A stretch of 64,000 nt of DNA from Xenorhabdus szentirmaii DSM 16338. GTDB lineage: Bacteria > Pseudomonadota > Gammaproteobacteria > Enterobacterales > Enterobacteriaceae. The notes beneath the pieces are model-generated. The model was not told the origin of the DNA. It did not search any database and worked only from the letters and a program-made list of their open reading frames with translations. Both the position numbers and the translations under genes were made by a program. Positions 33,909-44,748 of this stretch are shown piece after piece. The stretch is from assembly GCF_002632585.1 (NCBI RefSeq), contig NZ_NIBV01000001.1:1941203-2005202 (forward strand), given 5' to 3'. Within the stretch, counting starts at the first letter, position 1, and the number at the start of each line of letters is the position of its first letter.

Positions 33909-35384
33909 GTGAATACACAACAATTGGCGAAATTAAGAGCTTCAGTGCCTGAGATGAGAAAGGTCAGGCATATCCACTTTGTCGGCATTGGAGGTGCTGG
34001 CATGGGTGGTATCGCCGAGGTGTTGGCTAATGAAGGTTATCAGATAAGTGGTTCGGATCTGGCCCCCAACCCTGTCACACAACAGCTGATTGCTCTGGGT
34101 GCAACTATTTATTTTAATCACCGCCCGGAAAATGTGAAAAATGCCGATGTGGTTGTTGCATCAACAGCGATCTCTGCGGAAAACCCGGAGATTGTGGCTG
34201 CCCGTGAAATGCGGATACCCGTTATCCGCCGGGCAGAAATGCTGGCAGAATTAATGCGTTATCGTCATGGCATTGCCATTGCGGGAACGCATGGGAAAAC
34301 CACGACGACAGCAATGATTGCGGGTATTTATGCCCAGGCTGGCCTTGATCCCACATTCGTGAATGGCGGGTTGGTGAAAGCGGCAGGAACACACGCCCGT
34401 TTGGGCAGCAGCCGCTACTTGATTGCGGAGGCGGACGAAAGCGATGCGTCTTTCCTGCACTTGCAACCCATGATGGCGGTTGTCACCAATATTGAAGCCG
34501 ACCATATGGATACTTATCAGGGCGATTTTGAAAACCTGAAACAAACATTCGTGAATTTCCTGCATAATTTGCCGTTTTATGGCCGCGCGGTGATGTGCAT
34601 TGATGATCCGGTTGTGAAAGAACTGCTCCCATGCATTGGGCGCTATATCACGACTTACGGTTTCAGTGAGGAAGCCGATGTCCGCATTGCCCATTATGAG
34701 CAAAAAGGTGCACAGGGATTTTTCACTATCCGTCGGGATGACTTACCCGAACTTCATGTAGTGCTGAATGCACCGGGTCGCCATAATGCGCTGAATGCGA
34801 CCGCTGCCGTGGCAGTCGCGACAGAAGAGAATATCAATGATGCTGATATTCTGACATCACTGGCAGAATTTCAGGGCACCGGACGCCGGTTTGATTTTCT
34901 GGGGGAATTTTCACTCAAACATATTAATGGCAAAGACGGCCGTGTCATGCTGGTAGATGACTATGGGCATCATCCAACAGAAGTTGACGCTACGATTAAA
35001 GCCGCACAGGTCGGTTGGCCTGATAAACGGGTTGTGATGGTATTTCAGCCTCATCGTTATACGAGAACCCGTGATTTATATGATGATTTTGCCAACGTAC
35101 TCAGCCAGGTAGATGTTTTATTGATGCTGGATGTGTACGCCGCAGGTGAACCCCCGATTCCGGGAGCCGATAGCCGTTCTTTATGCCGGACTATCCGCAG
35201 TCGTGGGAAACTGGATCCCATTTTAGTCTCAGATCCGGAACAAATTTCATCCATACTGTCACAGATTATGGAAAACAACGACTTAGTTTTGGTACAGGGT
35301 GCCGGTAATATCGGTAAAATAGCGCGCAATCTGGCTGAAACAAAGTTGCAGCCATCTTTTAATGAGGGAGAACATCATGGTTGA
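33909..35384 (+). CDS. murC: UDP-MurNAc:L-alanine ligase
   Basis: A 491-residue Mur ligase, E. coli size, that adds the first amino acid of the stem peptide. The ATP loop is [11 protein letters not shown], preceded by the dinucleotide-like [16 protein letters not shown]. The start is a GTG. The last codons overlap the ribosome site and start of ddlB. Confidence 0.97.
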   Translation: MNTQQLAKLRASVPEMRKVRHIHFVGIGGAGMGGIAEVLANEGYQISGSDLAPNPVTQQLIALGATIYFNHRPENVKNADVVVASTAISAENPEIVAAREMRIPVIRRAEMLAELMRYRHGIAIAGTHGKTTTTAMIAGIYAQAGLDPTFVNGGLVKAAGTHARLGSSRYLIAEADESDASFLHLQPMMAVVTNIEADHMDTYQGDFENLKQTFVNFLHNLPFYGRAVMCIDDPVVKELLPCIGRYITTYGFSEEADVRIAHYEQKGAQGFFTIRRDDLPELHVVLNAPGRHNALNATAAVAVATEENINDADILTSLAEFQGTGRRFDFLGEFSLKHINGKDGRVMLVDDYGHHPTEVDATIKAAQVGWPDKRVVMVFQPHRYTRTRDLYDDFANVLSQVDVLLMLDVYAAGEPPIPGADSRSLCRTIRSRGKLDPILVSDPEQISSILSQIMENNDLVLVQGAGNIGKIARNLAETKLQPSFNEGEHHG

Positions 35385-36297
35385 TAAAGTCGCAGTTTTG
35401 TTGGGAGGAACTTCAGCAGAACGTGAAGTTTCATTGCAATCAGGACAAGCTGTTGTGACTGGTCTGAAAGAAGCTGGCATTAACGCCTATCCAGTCGATA
35501 CAAAAGACTTTGATGTGACTAAACTCAAAGAAGAAGGTTTTAATAAAATCTTTATCACGCTGCATGGCCGTGGTGGTGAAGATGGCACCATGCAAGGCTT
35601 GCTGGAGTTTTTGCAACTTCCCTATACCGGTAGCGGTGTAATGGCATCAGCTTTATCAATGGATAAATTGCGTACAAAAATGTTATGGGAAGGGGCAAAA
35701 CTACCTATTTCTCCTTATGTCGCAATTAATTTCCAAAAATTTGAACAACTTAATGATTTTCTACTCAAAGAGTATGTTCAGGAATTAGGCCTTCCATTAA
35801 TGATCAAGCCCAATCTGGAAGGTTCCAGCGTAGGAATGACCAAAGTGGATGACTATGCTGAATTGCGCAGTGCATTAGCATTGGCATTCAAATATGACAT
35901 TGATGTCCTTGTTGAAAAATGGATGTTCGGCCCGGAGTATACGGTGGGATTTTTGGGGGATGAGGCTCTTCCTTCTATCCGCATTCAGGCGCCTGATGTG
36001 TTTTATGACTATGAAGCAAAATATATTTCCAATGAAACGCAATATTTTTGCCCAAGTGGTTTGAGTGCAGAAAAAGAACAGGAATTGGTTGATATCGCTT
36101 CAAGGGCATATAAAGCGCTGGGATGCAGTGGCTGGGGGCGTGTTGATATTATGGATGACGGCAAGGGGAACTTCCATCTGCTGGAAGCCAATACCTCGCC
36201 GGGCATGACCAGCCATAGCTTGGTACCGATAGCTGCGCGTCAGGCAGGGATCAGCTTCTCTCAACTCGTAGCGAGAATTTTGGAGTTGGCTGATTGA
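35377..36297 (+). CDS. ddlB: D-alanine:D-alanine ligase B
   Basis: A 306-residue ATP-grasp enzyme, exactly the E. coli DdlB length, that supplies the dipeptide used by Mur[15 protein letters not shown] opens the N-terminal domain, [11 protein letters not shown] and [11 protein letters not shown] follow, and [15 protein letters not shown] closes it. The ATG at 35377 (MVDKVAV) follows GAGGGAG and is chosen over an in-frame start at 35362. Confidence 0.97.
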   Translation: MVDKVAVLLGGTSAEREVSLQSGQAVVTGLKEAGINAYPVDTKDFDVTKLKEEGFNKIFITLHGRGGEDGTMQGLLEFLQLPYTGSGVMASALSMDKLRTKMLWEGAKLPISPYVAINFQKFEQLNDFLLKEYVQELGLPLMIKPNLEGSSVGMTKVDDYAELRSALALAFKYDIDVLVEKWMFGPEYTVGFLGDEALPSIRIQAPDVFYDYEAKYISNETQYFCPSGLSAEKEQELVDIASRAYKALGCSGWGRVDIMDDGKGNFHLLEANTSPGMTSHSLVPIAARQAGISFSQLVARILELAD

Positions 36298-36298
36298 T

Positions 36299-37114
36299 AT
36301 GTCACAGGCAGCCCGGAATATCCGGGAGCGGGAAAAAGAGACACAAGGCACTCGTCCCAGTAACGGTTACTATTTGGCAGGGTTTATCTTCTTCCTGATG
36401 GTGGCTGGTACGATTATTTGGGGTGGATGGATGACTCTGGATTGGATGAAGGATTCAAATCGATTGCCGCTCTCAAAGTTGGTATTGACTGGTGAGCGCC
36501 ACTACACCACGAATGATGATGTCAGGCAGGCCATTTTGTCATTGGGGACTCCCGGTACATTTATGACACAGGACGTCAACGGTATTCAAAAAAAAATTGA
36601 ACAGTTGCCATGGATTCGCCAAGTCACTGTGCGTAAACAATGGCCTGATGAACTGAAAATACATCTGGTAGAATATGTGCCTTATGCGCGCTGGAATGAT
36701 ACACAAATGCTGGATGCGGAAGGCCGGGTATTCAGTTTACCGATAGATCGCAGCATTAATGGGCAATATCCGATGCTGTATGGCCCGGAAGGCAAGGAAA
36801 AAGAGGTGCTTGAAGGCTATCGGGCAATGAAATCCTTGCTTGTGGAACATCAGGTAATATTGAAAGCAGTGATCATGACAGCACGGAATTCCTGGCAGCT
36901 AATACTCGATAATGATGTGCGGTTGGAATTAGGAAATCGGGATAAAATGGAGCGAATAAAACGTTTTGTTGAACTTTATCCTGTGTTGTTGAAAAACACG
37001 GAAAAACGCGTGGCTTATGTTGACTTACGTTATGACAGCGGTGCAGCGGTAGGTTGGGCTCCTTTATTAACTGATACGCCGGTTTTCAAAGTCGAGCAAA
37101 AAAATAAACAGTGA
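36299..37114 (+). CDS. ftsQ: Cell division protein FtsQ
   Basis: A 271-residue bitopic membrane protein of the FtsQLB divisome complex. One membrane segment lies at about residues 24-46, followed by a POTRA domain ([20 protein letters not shown]) and the beta domain with [20 protein letters not shown]. It starts one base after ddlB. Confidence 0.96.
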   Translation: MSQAARNIREREKETQGTRPSNGYYLAGFIFFLMVAGTIIWGGWMTLDWMKDSNRLPLSKLVLTGERHYTTNDDVRQAILSLGTPGTFMTQDVNGIQKKIEQLPWIRQVTVRKQWPDELKIHLVEYVPYARWNDTQMLDAEGRVFSLPIDRSINGQYPMLYGPEGKEKEVLEGYRAMKSLLVEHQVILKAVIMTARNSWQLILDNDVRLELGNRDKMERIKRFVELYPVLLKNTEKRVAYVDLRYDSGAAVGWAPLLTDTPVFKVEQKNKQ

Positions 37115-37146
37115 CTGGTAATAATACAGAGACAGGCAGAATAACA

Positions 37147-38403
37147 ATGATCAAATCAACGGACAGAAAATTAGTAGTTGGCCTAGAAATCGGGACAGCA
37201 AAGGTATCTGCCCTGGTTGGTGAAATTCTGCCCGATGGTATGGTTAATATTATCGGAGTAGGAAGTTGCCCATCCCGCGGCATGGATAAAGGCGGTGTCA
37301 ATGATCTCGAATCTGTCGTTAAATGCGTGCAACGCGCCATTGATCAGGCTGAGTTGATGGCTGATTGTCAGATATCGTCAGTTTATCTGGCGCTTTCCGG
37401 CAAGCACATTAGTTGTCAGAACGAAATTGGTATGGTGCCGATTTCGGAAGAAGAAGTGACACAAGATGATGTGGACAGTGTTGTCCACACCGCCAAATCG
37501 GTTCGTGTTCGTGACGAGCACCGTATTTTGCATGTGATTCCACAGGAATACGCGATTGACTATCAGGAAGGGATCAAAAACCCGGTTGGCCTCTCTGGTG
37601 TACGTATGAAGGCAAAAGTCCACTTGATTACCTGCCATAACGATATGGCAAAGAATATTGTAAAAGCAGTGGAACGCTGTGGACTCAAAGTTGACCAGCT
37701 TATTTTTGCAGGGTTGGCAGCAAGTTATGCCGTGCTGACAGAAGATGAGCGTGAATTGGGTGTGTGCGTTGTGGATATCGGTGGTGGAACAATGGATATC
37801 GCCGTATACACCGGTGGTGCATTGCGTCACACTAAAGTCATTCCTTATGCAGGAAATGTCGTAACGAGTGACATTGCTTATGCATTTGGTACTCCCCCAA
37901 GTGATGCTGAAACCATCAAAGTTCGTCACGGTTGCGCATTGGGTTCGATAGTCAGCAAGGATGAAAGTGTAGAAGTTCCGAGTGTCGGAGGACGGCCGCC
38001 CCGTAGCTTGCAGCGCCAAACTTTGGCAGAGGTGATTGAGCCCCGTTATACCGAATTGCTGAATTTAGTAAATGATGAAATCTTGCGATTGCAGGAGCAA
38101 TTGCGTCAGCAGGGGGTAAAACATCATCTGGCAGCGGGGATTGTTTTAACTGGAGGGGGAGCCCAGATTGATGGTCTGGCCGATTGTGCCCAGCGGGTGT
38201 TTCACACTCAGGTGCGCATTGGCCGTCCACTGAACATTACTGGACTGACAGATTACGTGCAGGAGCCTTGCTATTCAACGGCAGTAGGGCTTCTCCACTA
38301 TGGCAAAGAATCTCACCTTGGCGGAGATTCAGATGCTGATAAAAGAACGTCAGTGAGTGGCTGGTTCAAGCGAGCCAGCAACTGGCTGAAAAAAGAATTT
38401 TGA
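37147..38403 (+). CDS. ftsA: Cell division actin-like protein FtsA
   Basis: A 418-residue actin-fold ATPase that tethers FtsZ to the membrane and recruits the later division proteins. KLVVGLEIGTAKVSALVGE forms phosphate loop 1 and VVDIGGGTMDIAVY phosphate loop 2. The C-terminal WFKRASNWLKKEF is the amphipathic membrane-targeting helix. The ATG at 37147 (MIKSTDRK) is the conserved start; an upstream in-frame ATG overlaps ftsQ. Confidence 0.97.
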   Translation: MIKSTDRKLVVGLEIGTAKVSALVGEILPDGMVNIIGVGSCPSRGMDKGGVNDLESVVKCVQRAIDQAELMADCQISSVYLALSGKHISCQNEIGMVPISEEEVTQDDVDSVVHTAKSVRVRDEHRILHVIPQEYAIDYQEGIKNPVGLSGVRMKAKVHLITCHNDMAKNIVKAVERCGLKVDQLIFAGLAASYAVLTEDERELGVCVVDIGGGTMDIAVYTGGALRHTKVIPYAGNVVTSDIAYAFGTPPSDAETIKVRHGCALGSIVSKDESVEVPSVGGRPPRSLQRQTLAEVIEPRYTELLNLVNDEILRLQEQLRQQGVKHHLAAGIVLTGGGAQIDGLADCAQRVFHTQVRIGRPLNITGLTDYVQEPCYSTAVGLLHYGKESHLGGDSDADKRTSVSGWFKRASNWLKKEF

Positions 38404-38469
38404 TTTTTTATTCTGAGGCTACGACAATGTCGCCGGCCTCGATATAAAGGCACAAAACGGAGAGAGATT

Positions 38470-39630
38470 ATGTTTGAACCACTGGAATTAACCAATGACG
38501 CGGTGATTAAAGTCATCGGCGTCGGCGGCGGCGGCGGTAATGCTGTTGAGCACATGGTGCGTGAACGCATTGAAGGCGTAGACTTCTTTGCGGTTAACAC
38601 AGATGCTCAGGCACTGCGTAAGACGGCTGTTGGTCAGACTATCCAGATTGGCAACGGCATTACGAAAGGATTGGGTGCTGGTGCAAACCCTGAAGTGGGT
38701 CGGACAGCGGCAGAAGAAGATCGTGAGTCATTGCGTACTGCACTGGAAGGGGCTGACATGGTATTCATCGCTGCGGGTATGGGCGGTGGAACAGGTACGG
38801 GTGCGGCACCTGTGGTGGCTGAAATTGCCAAAGAGCTTGGCATATTGACGGTTGCTGTTGTGACCAAGCCATTTAACTTCGAAGGCAAAAAACGCATGGC
38901 CTTCGCGGAACAGGGGATCACTGAATTGTCCAAGCATGTGGACTCATTGATCACGATCCCGAATGACAAATTATTGAAAGTTCTCGGCCGTGGCATTTCC
39001 TTGCTGGATGCATTCGGTGCTGCCAATGATGTCTTGAAAGGAGCGGTTCAAGGCATTGCAGAGCTGATTACACGTCCGGGTCTGATGAACGTTGACTTTG
39101 CTGACGTTCGTACTGTGATGTCTGAAATGGGTTACGCCATGATGGGATCAGGTATTGCACAAGGTGAAGATCGCGCGGAAGAAGCAGCCGAAATGGCCAT
39201 TTCCAGCCCCTTGCTGGAAGATATTGACCTTTCTGGTGCACGTGGTGTTCTGGTTAACATTACGGCGGGCTTTGACTTGCGTCTGGATGAGTTTGAAACG
39301 GTGGGTAACACGATCCGTGCATTTGCTTCAGATAATGCAACCGTGGTTATCGGTACGTCACTCGATCCGGACATGAACGATGAACTGCGTGTTACTGTTG
39401 TGGCAACAGGTATTGGTATGGACAAACGTCCAGAAATTACACTGGTAACCAATAACAAGGCACCTCAGGCAAATACAATAGATCGTCGCTATCAGCAGAT
39501 GCCGGGGATTTCTTCTTTGTCTGATGAGAATAAGACTGTTGCAAAAGTCGTGAATGACCAAAATGCACAGACCAGTAAAGAACCTGATTATTTAGATATT
39601 CCAGCATTTTTGCGCAAGCAGGCTGATTAA
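38470..39630 (+). CDS. ftsZ: Cell division tubulin-like GTPase FtsZ
   Basis: A 386-residue GTPase that forms the Z ring. The tubulin signature GGGTGTG is at 105-111, and the T7 synergy loop [11 protein letters not shown] carries the catalytic aspartates. The tail ends in [16 protein letters not shown], the conserved peptide bound by FtsA, ZipA and ZapD. GGAGAGA precedes the ATG. Confidence 0.98.
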   Translation: MFEPLELTNDAVIKVIGVGGGGGNAVEHMVRERIEGVDFFAVNTDAQALRKTAVGQTIQIGNGITKGLGAGANPEVGRTAAEEDRESLRTALEGADMVFIAAGMGGGTGTGAAPVVAEIAKELGILTVAVVTKPFNFEGKKRMAFAEQGITELSKHVDSLITIPNDKLLKVLGRGISLLDAFGAANDVLKGAVQGIAELITRPGLMNVDFADVRTVMSEMGYAMMGSGIAQGEDRAEEAAEMAISSPLLEDIDLSGARGVLVNITAGFDLRLDEFETVGNTIRAFASDNATVVIGTSLDPDMNDELRVTVVATGIGMDKRPEITLVTNNKAPQANTIDRRYQQMPGISSLSDENKTVAKVVNDQNAQTSKEPDYLDIPAFLRKQAD

Positions 39631-39670
39631 TAGCTAAAAAATTGGTTTCTCCGCTTTTTGTGCTAAACTG

Positions 39671-39704
39671 TCCTGCCAGTCATACTTTATACTGACTGGC
39701 GGGA
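39671..39704 (+). terminator. Hairpin between ftsZ and lpxC
   Basis: TCCTGCCAGTCA pairs with TGACTGGCGGGA (one wobble/mismatch) around a 10-base loop. No T run follows, so it is more likely a partial terminator or an mRNA-stability element than a full stop. Confidence 0.55.
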
Positions 39705-39726
39705 TACGTAACATTGCGAGATATAA

Positions 39727-40647
<921 letters not shown>

Positions 40648-40690
40648 TGGCTGATAATCAATCAGCTTAGAGCGTGTTGAGAGTACGCCT

Positions 40691-40756
40691 ATGATACATC
40701 AATGGGTTATGTTATCGATTACGCTCCTTTCGTTGATGCTTTTCATTCAACGTTAG
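40691..40756 (+). CDS. Possible 21-residue hydrophobic peptide
   Basis: An ATG-started frame, MIHQWVMLSITLLSLMLFIQR, lies between lpxC and the convergent DUF721 gene and overlaps the latter's stop by four bases. GAGAG lies about eight bases before the ATG. The composition is that of a single membrane helix, as in small type I toxin or membrane peptides. Chance is a real alternative because such short frames are common. Confidence 0.25.
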   Translation: MIHQWVMLSITLLSLMLFIQR

Positions 40757-41289
40757 CGTTTCCTTTTGGCTGTACTGGTACCCTCTCCGGCCAGCGCAGC
40801 CAATTGTTCTAATTTCTTCTTTAATTTTTCCGGGCTACGTTCAGCCAATCCCATTAATATTTTTGCACTTTCATGTGTTAAATGGCGTTTCGGAAGATCC
40901 TGACTATCATTATTGGTTTCTTTTATTAGCGATTTTGATGAATTCTGGAGATGATTGCTATTCTTAACCATCAATGATGGATTAATCCTGATGTCGATTG
41001 AGGATAAAGATGGTAGAATTTCACTCCTCAGAGTAGAAAGCAATGTCGGGATTTCATAACGAAGTCGTGTCATCCAACTGGCATTTCCTACTTCCAGTAC
41101 CAGAATTTGTTTGCGATAATTGGCGACCCTGCACAATGGCTGCAATTGTGCGGGAAGTAAACAGAGAACAACACGGTTTAATTTTAATAATGCGCTGGTA
41201 TGTTGTTGAATATTTTGAAGCGGGCTTTTTCCGACAGTCACCGAGTCTTCAAATAATGTATCCAGTAGTTTTGGGCGACTATCTCGCAT
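40753..41289 (-). CDS. DUF721 / DciA-like protein
   Basis: A 178-residue protein with the DUF721 pattern in the first 100 residues: LNRVVLCLLPAQLQPLCRV, LVLEVGNASWMTRLRYEIP, then a final IDIRINPS. The tail is charged and lysine-rich, ending in TAKRKR, as expected for nucleic-acid binding. DciA proteins load the replicative helicase DnaB in bacteria that lack DnaC. Enterics use DnaC, so this copy may have another or a residual role. The place between lpxC and secM is absent in E. coli. Confidence 0.75.
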   Translation of the reverse strand: MRDSRPKLLDTLFEDSVTVGKSPLQNIQQHTSALLKLNRVVLCLLPAQLQPLCRVANYRKQILVLEVGNASWMTRLRYEIPTLLSTLRSEILPSLSSIDIRINPSLMVKNSNHLQNSSKSLIKETNNDSQDLPKRHLTHESAKILMGLAERSPEKLKKKLEQLAALAGEGTSTAKRKR

Positions 41290-41325
41290 AACAAGGCAGC
41301 TCCAGTATTTATTAATGAAGGATTA

Positions 41326-41880
41326 ATGAGTATTTTAAATCTTTGGCGACAATTTGGTAGACGTTATTTTTGGTCTCACCTTTTACTGGGCATGGTTGCA
41401 ACAGGAATTGGTGTTCCTACTGTTTTCGCTGGAGTGGCAGAAAGCCTTCCCCACACGAATACATCTTCCTCCCAAGGAAACCAAAATCAAGCTTTCTCTT
41501 CGTTTGAACATTTATTTCAACTCCATTTGTTTCAATTAAAAAGTGCGCAGCGTCAACCGGTAAGCTCTTTAAATTACTGGCAGCAACATGTTGTACGTAA
41601 TGTGATCCGTCAACTTTCTTTTGCTTTTTCGATGGCAAAACCAGCCAGATACGAAACAGTAAAAGAAAGTTCACAGATCTCTTCTCCATCCATGCAACAA
41701 CTGATGTTAGATACGTTGCATGCGATGCTGACACAAGCCTCCATGCCATTGAATGAAACTGTTGCTGATGTTTCTTTGGCGATGGCTGCGCTTCCTGATA
41801 TTCATACTCCGGCACTCTGGGTCGCTCAAATACAAGGTATCAGAGCCGGGCCAATTTCTAATCATTTTTCTTTGCTGTAA
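41326..41880 (+). CDS. secM: Secretion monitor SecM (variant arrest peptide)
   Basis: A 184-residue exported sensor whose translation arrest raises secA expression when Sec export is slow. A hydrophobic signal sequence lies at about residues 17-36. The C-terminal arrest segment reads LWVAQIQGIRAGP, close to E. coli WISQAQGIRAGP. The key Gly-Ile-Arg-Ala-Gly-Pro is intact. The phenylalanine found five residues before Trp in E. coli is replaced by His, and Ile becomes Val. secA follows 97 bases downstream. Confidence 0.9.
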   Translation: MSILNLWRQFGRRYFWSHLLLGMVATGIGVPTVFAGVAESLPHTNTSSSQGNQNQAFSSFEHLFQLHLFQLKSAQRQPVSSLNYWQQHVVRNVIRQLSFAFSMAKPARYETVKESSQISSPSMQQLMLDTLHAMLTQASMPLNETVADVSLAMAALPDIHTPALWVAQIQGIRAGPISNHFSLL

Positions 41881-41884
41881 TAAT

Positions 41885-41926
41885 GCTGTTTTATTTTGTT
41901 TTTGACTGAATAAGACAGCTTTTTTT
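41885..41926 (+). terminator. Terminator-like hairpin between secM and secA
   Basis: GCTGTTTTATT pairs with AATAAGACAGC (one G-U) around a 13-base loop and is followed directly by seven Ts. It begins four bases after the secM stop codon. It could terminate part of the transcripts or form the structure that controls secA translation. Confidence 0.7.
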
Positions 41927-41977
41927 GATTAATGATTGGTTGGCTACAACGATAGCCTTATCTGAGATGTACTAAAT

Positions 41978-44686
41978 ATGCTAATTAAATTACTGACTAA
42001 AATTTTTGGTAGCCGTAATGATCGTACCTTGCGCCGTTTGCGCAAAGTGGTTGATGTGATCAGCCGCATGGAGCCGGATTTTGAAAAACTCACTGACGAA
42101 GAACTGAAAGCCAAAACAGACCAATTCCGTGCCCGCCTGAAAGAAGGGGACACACTGGAAAAAATTCTGCCGGAAGCCTTTGCAACTGTTCGTGAAGCCA
42201 GCAAGCGTGTTTTTGGCATGCGTCATTTTGATGTTCAGTTGCTGGGCGGCATGGTACTGAATGAACGTTGCATTGCGGAAATGCGTACCGGTGAAGGTAA
42301 AACCCTGACAGCAACATTGCCGGCATACCTCAATGCCCTGAGCGGACGAGGGGTTCATGTTGTTACTGTGAATGATTACTTGGCCCAGCGTGACGCCGAA
42401 AATAACCGCCCATTGTTTGAATTCCTTGGTTTGACCGTTGGCATCAACTTACCGGGTATGCCTGCGCCAGCAAAACGCGAAGCTTATGCCGCAGATATTA
42501 CTTACGGAACTAACAATGAGTATGGTTTCGATTACCTGCGTGACAACATGGCATTTAGCCCAGAAGAACGAGTTCAACGCAAACTGCACTACGCCTTAGT
42601 GGATGAAGTGGATTCAATTCTGATTGATGAAGCGCGTACACCGCTGATCATTTCAGGGCCTGCTGAAGATAGCTCTGAACTTTATATCAAGGTGGATAAG
42701 CTGATACCCAAATTGGTTCGTCAGGAAAAAGAGGATTCAGATACTTTCCAGGGTGAAGGGCACTTCTCTGTCGATGAAAAATCACGTCAGGTTAACCTGA
42801 CAGAGCGTGGCTTGGTGTTGGTTGAAGAGCTGTTGGTTGCTGCCAAATTGATGGATGAAGGCGAATCCTTGTATTCACCGACTAACATCATGTTGATGCA
42901 TCATGTAACAGCCGCCTTGCGTGCACATGCCCTGTTTACCCGCGATGTCGATTATATCGTCAAAGAAGGTGAAGTTATCATTGTTGACGAACATACCGGG
43001 CGTACAATGCAGGGGCGTCGCTGGTCTGATGGTCTGCATCAGGCTGTGGAAGCGAAGGAAGGCGTTGAAATCCAGAATGAAAACCAGACATTGGCTTCAA
43101 TCACTTTCCAGAATTATTTCCGCATATATGAAAAATTAGCAGGGATGACGGGGACTGCTGATACGGAAGCCTTTGAATTCAGTTCTATTTATAAACTGGA
43201 TACCATTGTCGTACCGACAAACCGTCCGATGGTCCGTCAAGATTTAGCCGATCTGGTTTACATGACGGAAGCGGAAAAAATTGAAGCGATCATTGAAGAT
43301 ATCAAAGAGCGTACCAGCAAAGGCCAGCCTGTATTGGTGGGGACAATTTCGATTGAAAAATCAGAAGTGGTTTCCAATGCATTGACGCATGCGGGCATTG
43401 CACACAATGTGTTGAACGCAAAATACCATGCAATGGAAGCGGATATTATCTCTCAGGCGGGTCAGGCAGGAACCGTGACTATCGCAACCAACATGGCCGG
43501 TCGTGGTACAGATATCATGTTGGGCGGAAGTTGGCAGGCTGAAATTGCTAAATTGTCAGAGCCGACTGAAGAACAAATCGAGAAAATCAAAGCCGAATGG
43601 CAAGTGCGCCATAAAGAGGTTCTGGCAGCCGGTGGTTTGCATATCATTGGTACAGAACGCCATGAATCACGCCGTATTGATAACCAGCTGCGTGGTCGTG
43701 CAGGGCGTCAGGGAGACGCGGGTTCTTCACGCTTCTATCTCTCAATGGAAGACTCCCTGATGCGTATTTTTGCTTCTGACCGCGTTACAGGAATGATGCG
43801 CAAACTGGGTATGCAGCCGGGTGAATCGATCGAACACCCATGGGTTACCAAAGCGATTGCCAATGCCCAGCGCAAGGTTGAGAGCCGTAACTTCGATATT
43901 CGTAAGCAACTGCTGGAATATGATGATGTAGCGAATGACCAGCGCCGTGCAATTTATGCCCAACGCAACGATTTGCTTGATGTGAGCGATGTCAGCGAAA
44001 CCATTGCAAGCATTCGTGAAGACGTCTTCAAATCTACCATTGATGCCTATATTCCACCACAATCACTGGAAGAAATGTGGGATGTGGAAGGTTTGCAGGA
44101 ACGTTTGACCAACGATTTTGACTTGCCGTTGCCAATCAAAGAATGGCTGGATAAAGAGCCAGAATTACACGAAGAAACATTGCGTGAACGCATCCTTGAG
44201 AAAGCGATTGAATCTTATCAACAGAAAGAAGAGATCGTTGGTGAAGAGATGATGCGTAACTTTGAAAAAGGCGTCATGCTGCAAACGCTGGATACATTAT
44301 GGAAAGAGCATTTGGCTGCGATGGATTACTTGCGCCAGGGCATTCATTTGCGTGGTTATGCACAGAAAGATCCAAAGCAAGAATACAAGCGTGAATCCTT
44401 CGCCATGTTTGCTAACATGCTGGAATCACTGAAATACGAAGTGATCAGCACCTTGGGCAAGGTTCAGGTCAGAATGCCGGAAGAAGTTGAAGCGCTAGAG
44501 CAACAGCGTCGTGAAGAAGCGGAGCGTTTGGCGAGAAGACAACATTTAAGCCATGAAGTTGAACAAGGTGCGCTGATGTCAGAGGCTGAGGCGAAGATGG
44601 CAAGCGGGGAACGTAAAGTCGGGCGTAACGACCCTTGCCCATGTGGTTCTGGCAAAAAATATAAGCATTGTCATGGCCGCTTATAA
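41978..44686 (+). CDS. secA: Preprotein translocase ATPase SecA
   Basis: A 902-residue motor (E. coli 901) that pushes preproteins through SecYEG. Walker A GEGKT is at 105-109 and the DEVD box at 209-212. The GTDIMLGG and RGRAGRQGD helicase motifs are in the second nucleotide fold. The C-terminal zinc-binding [14 protein letters not shown] that binds SecB and lipids is complete. Confidence 0.98.
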   Translation: MLIKLLTKIFGSRNDRTLRRLRKVVDVISRMEPDFEKLTDEELKAKTDQFRARLKEGDTLEKILPEAFATVREASKRVFGMRHFDVQLLGGMVLNERCIAEMRTGEGKTLTATLPAYLNALSGRGVHVVTVNDYLAQRDAENNRPLFEFLGLTVGINLPGMPAPAKREAYAADITYGTNNEYGFDYLRDNMAFSPEERVQRKLHYALVDEVDSILIDEARTPLIISGPAEDSSELYIKVDKLIPKLVRQEKEDSDTFQGEGHFSVDEKSRQVNLTERGLVLVEELLVAAKLMDEGESLYSPTNIMLMHHVTAALRAHALFTRDVDYIVKEGEVIIVDEHTGRTMQGRRWSDGLHQAVEAKEGVEIQNENQTLASITFQNYFRIYEKLAGMTGTADTEAFEFSSIYKLDTIVVPTNRPMVRQDLADLVYMTEAEKIEAIIEDIKERTSKGQPVLVGTISIEKSEVVSNALTHAGIAHNVLNAKYHAMEADIISQAGQAGTVTIATNMAGRGTDIMLGGSWQAEIAKLSEPTEEQIEKIKAEWQVRHKEVLAAGGLHIIGTERHESRRIDNQLRGRAGRQGDAGSSRFYLSMEDSLMRIFASDRVTGMMRKLGMQPGESIEHPWVTKAIANAQRKVESRNFDIRKQLLEYDDVANDQRRAIYAQRNDLLDVSDVSETIASIREDVFKSTIDAYIPPQSLEEMWDVEGLQERLTNDFDLPLPIKEWLDKEPELHEETLRERILEKAIESYQQKEEIVGEEMMRNFEKGVMLQTLDTLWKEHLAAMDYLRQGIHLRGYAQKDPKQEYKRESFAMFANMLESLKYEVISTLGKVQVRMPEEVEALEQQRREEAERLARRQHLSHEVEQGALMSEAEAKMASGERKVGRNDPCPCGSGKKYKHCHGRL

Positions 44687-44704
44687 TTAGATTTAATGTA
44701 AAAT

Positions 44705-44741
44705 GCCAGTGGTCATTGTGAAGCCAACGATGACCACTGGC
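44705..44741. terminator. Convergent terminator between secA and the ABC-F gene
   Basis: Perfect 12-base stem GCCAGTGGTCAT / ATGACCACTGGC with a 13-base loop. Us follow only in the minus-strand reading (CATTTTACA), so it mainly serves the ABC-F gene and perhaps also secA. Confidence 0.8.
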
Positions 44742-44748
44742 GAACCCG

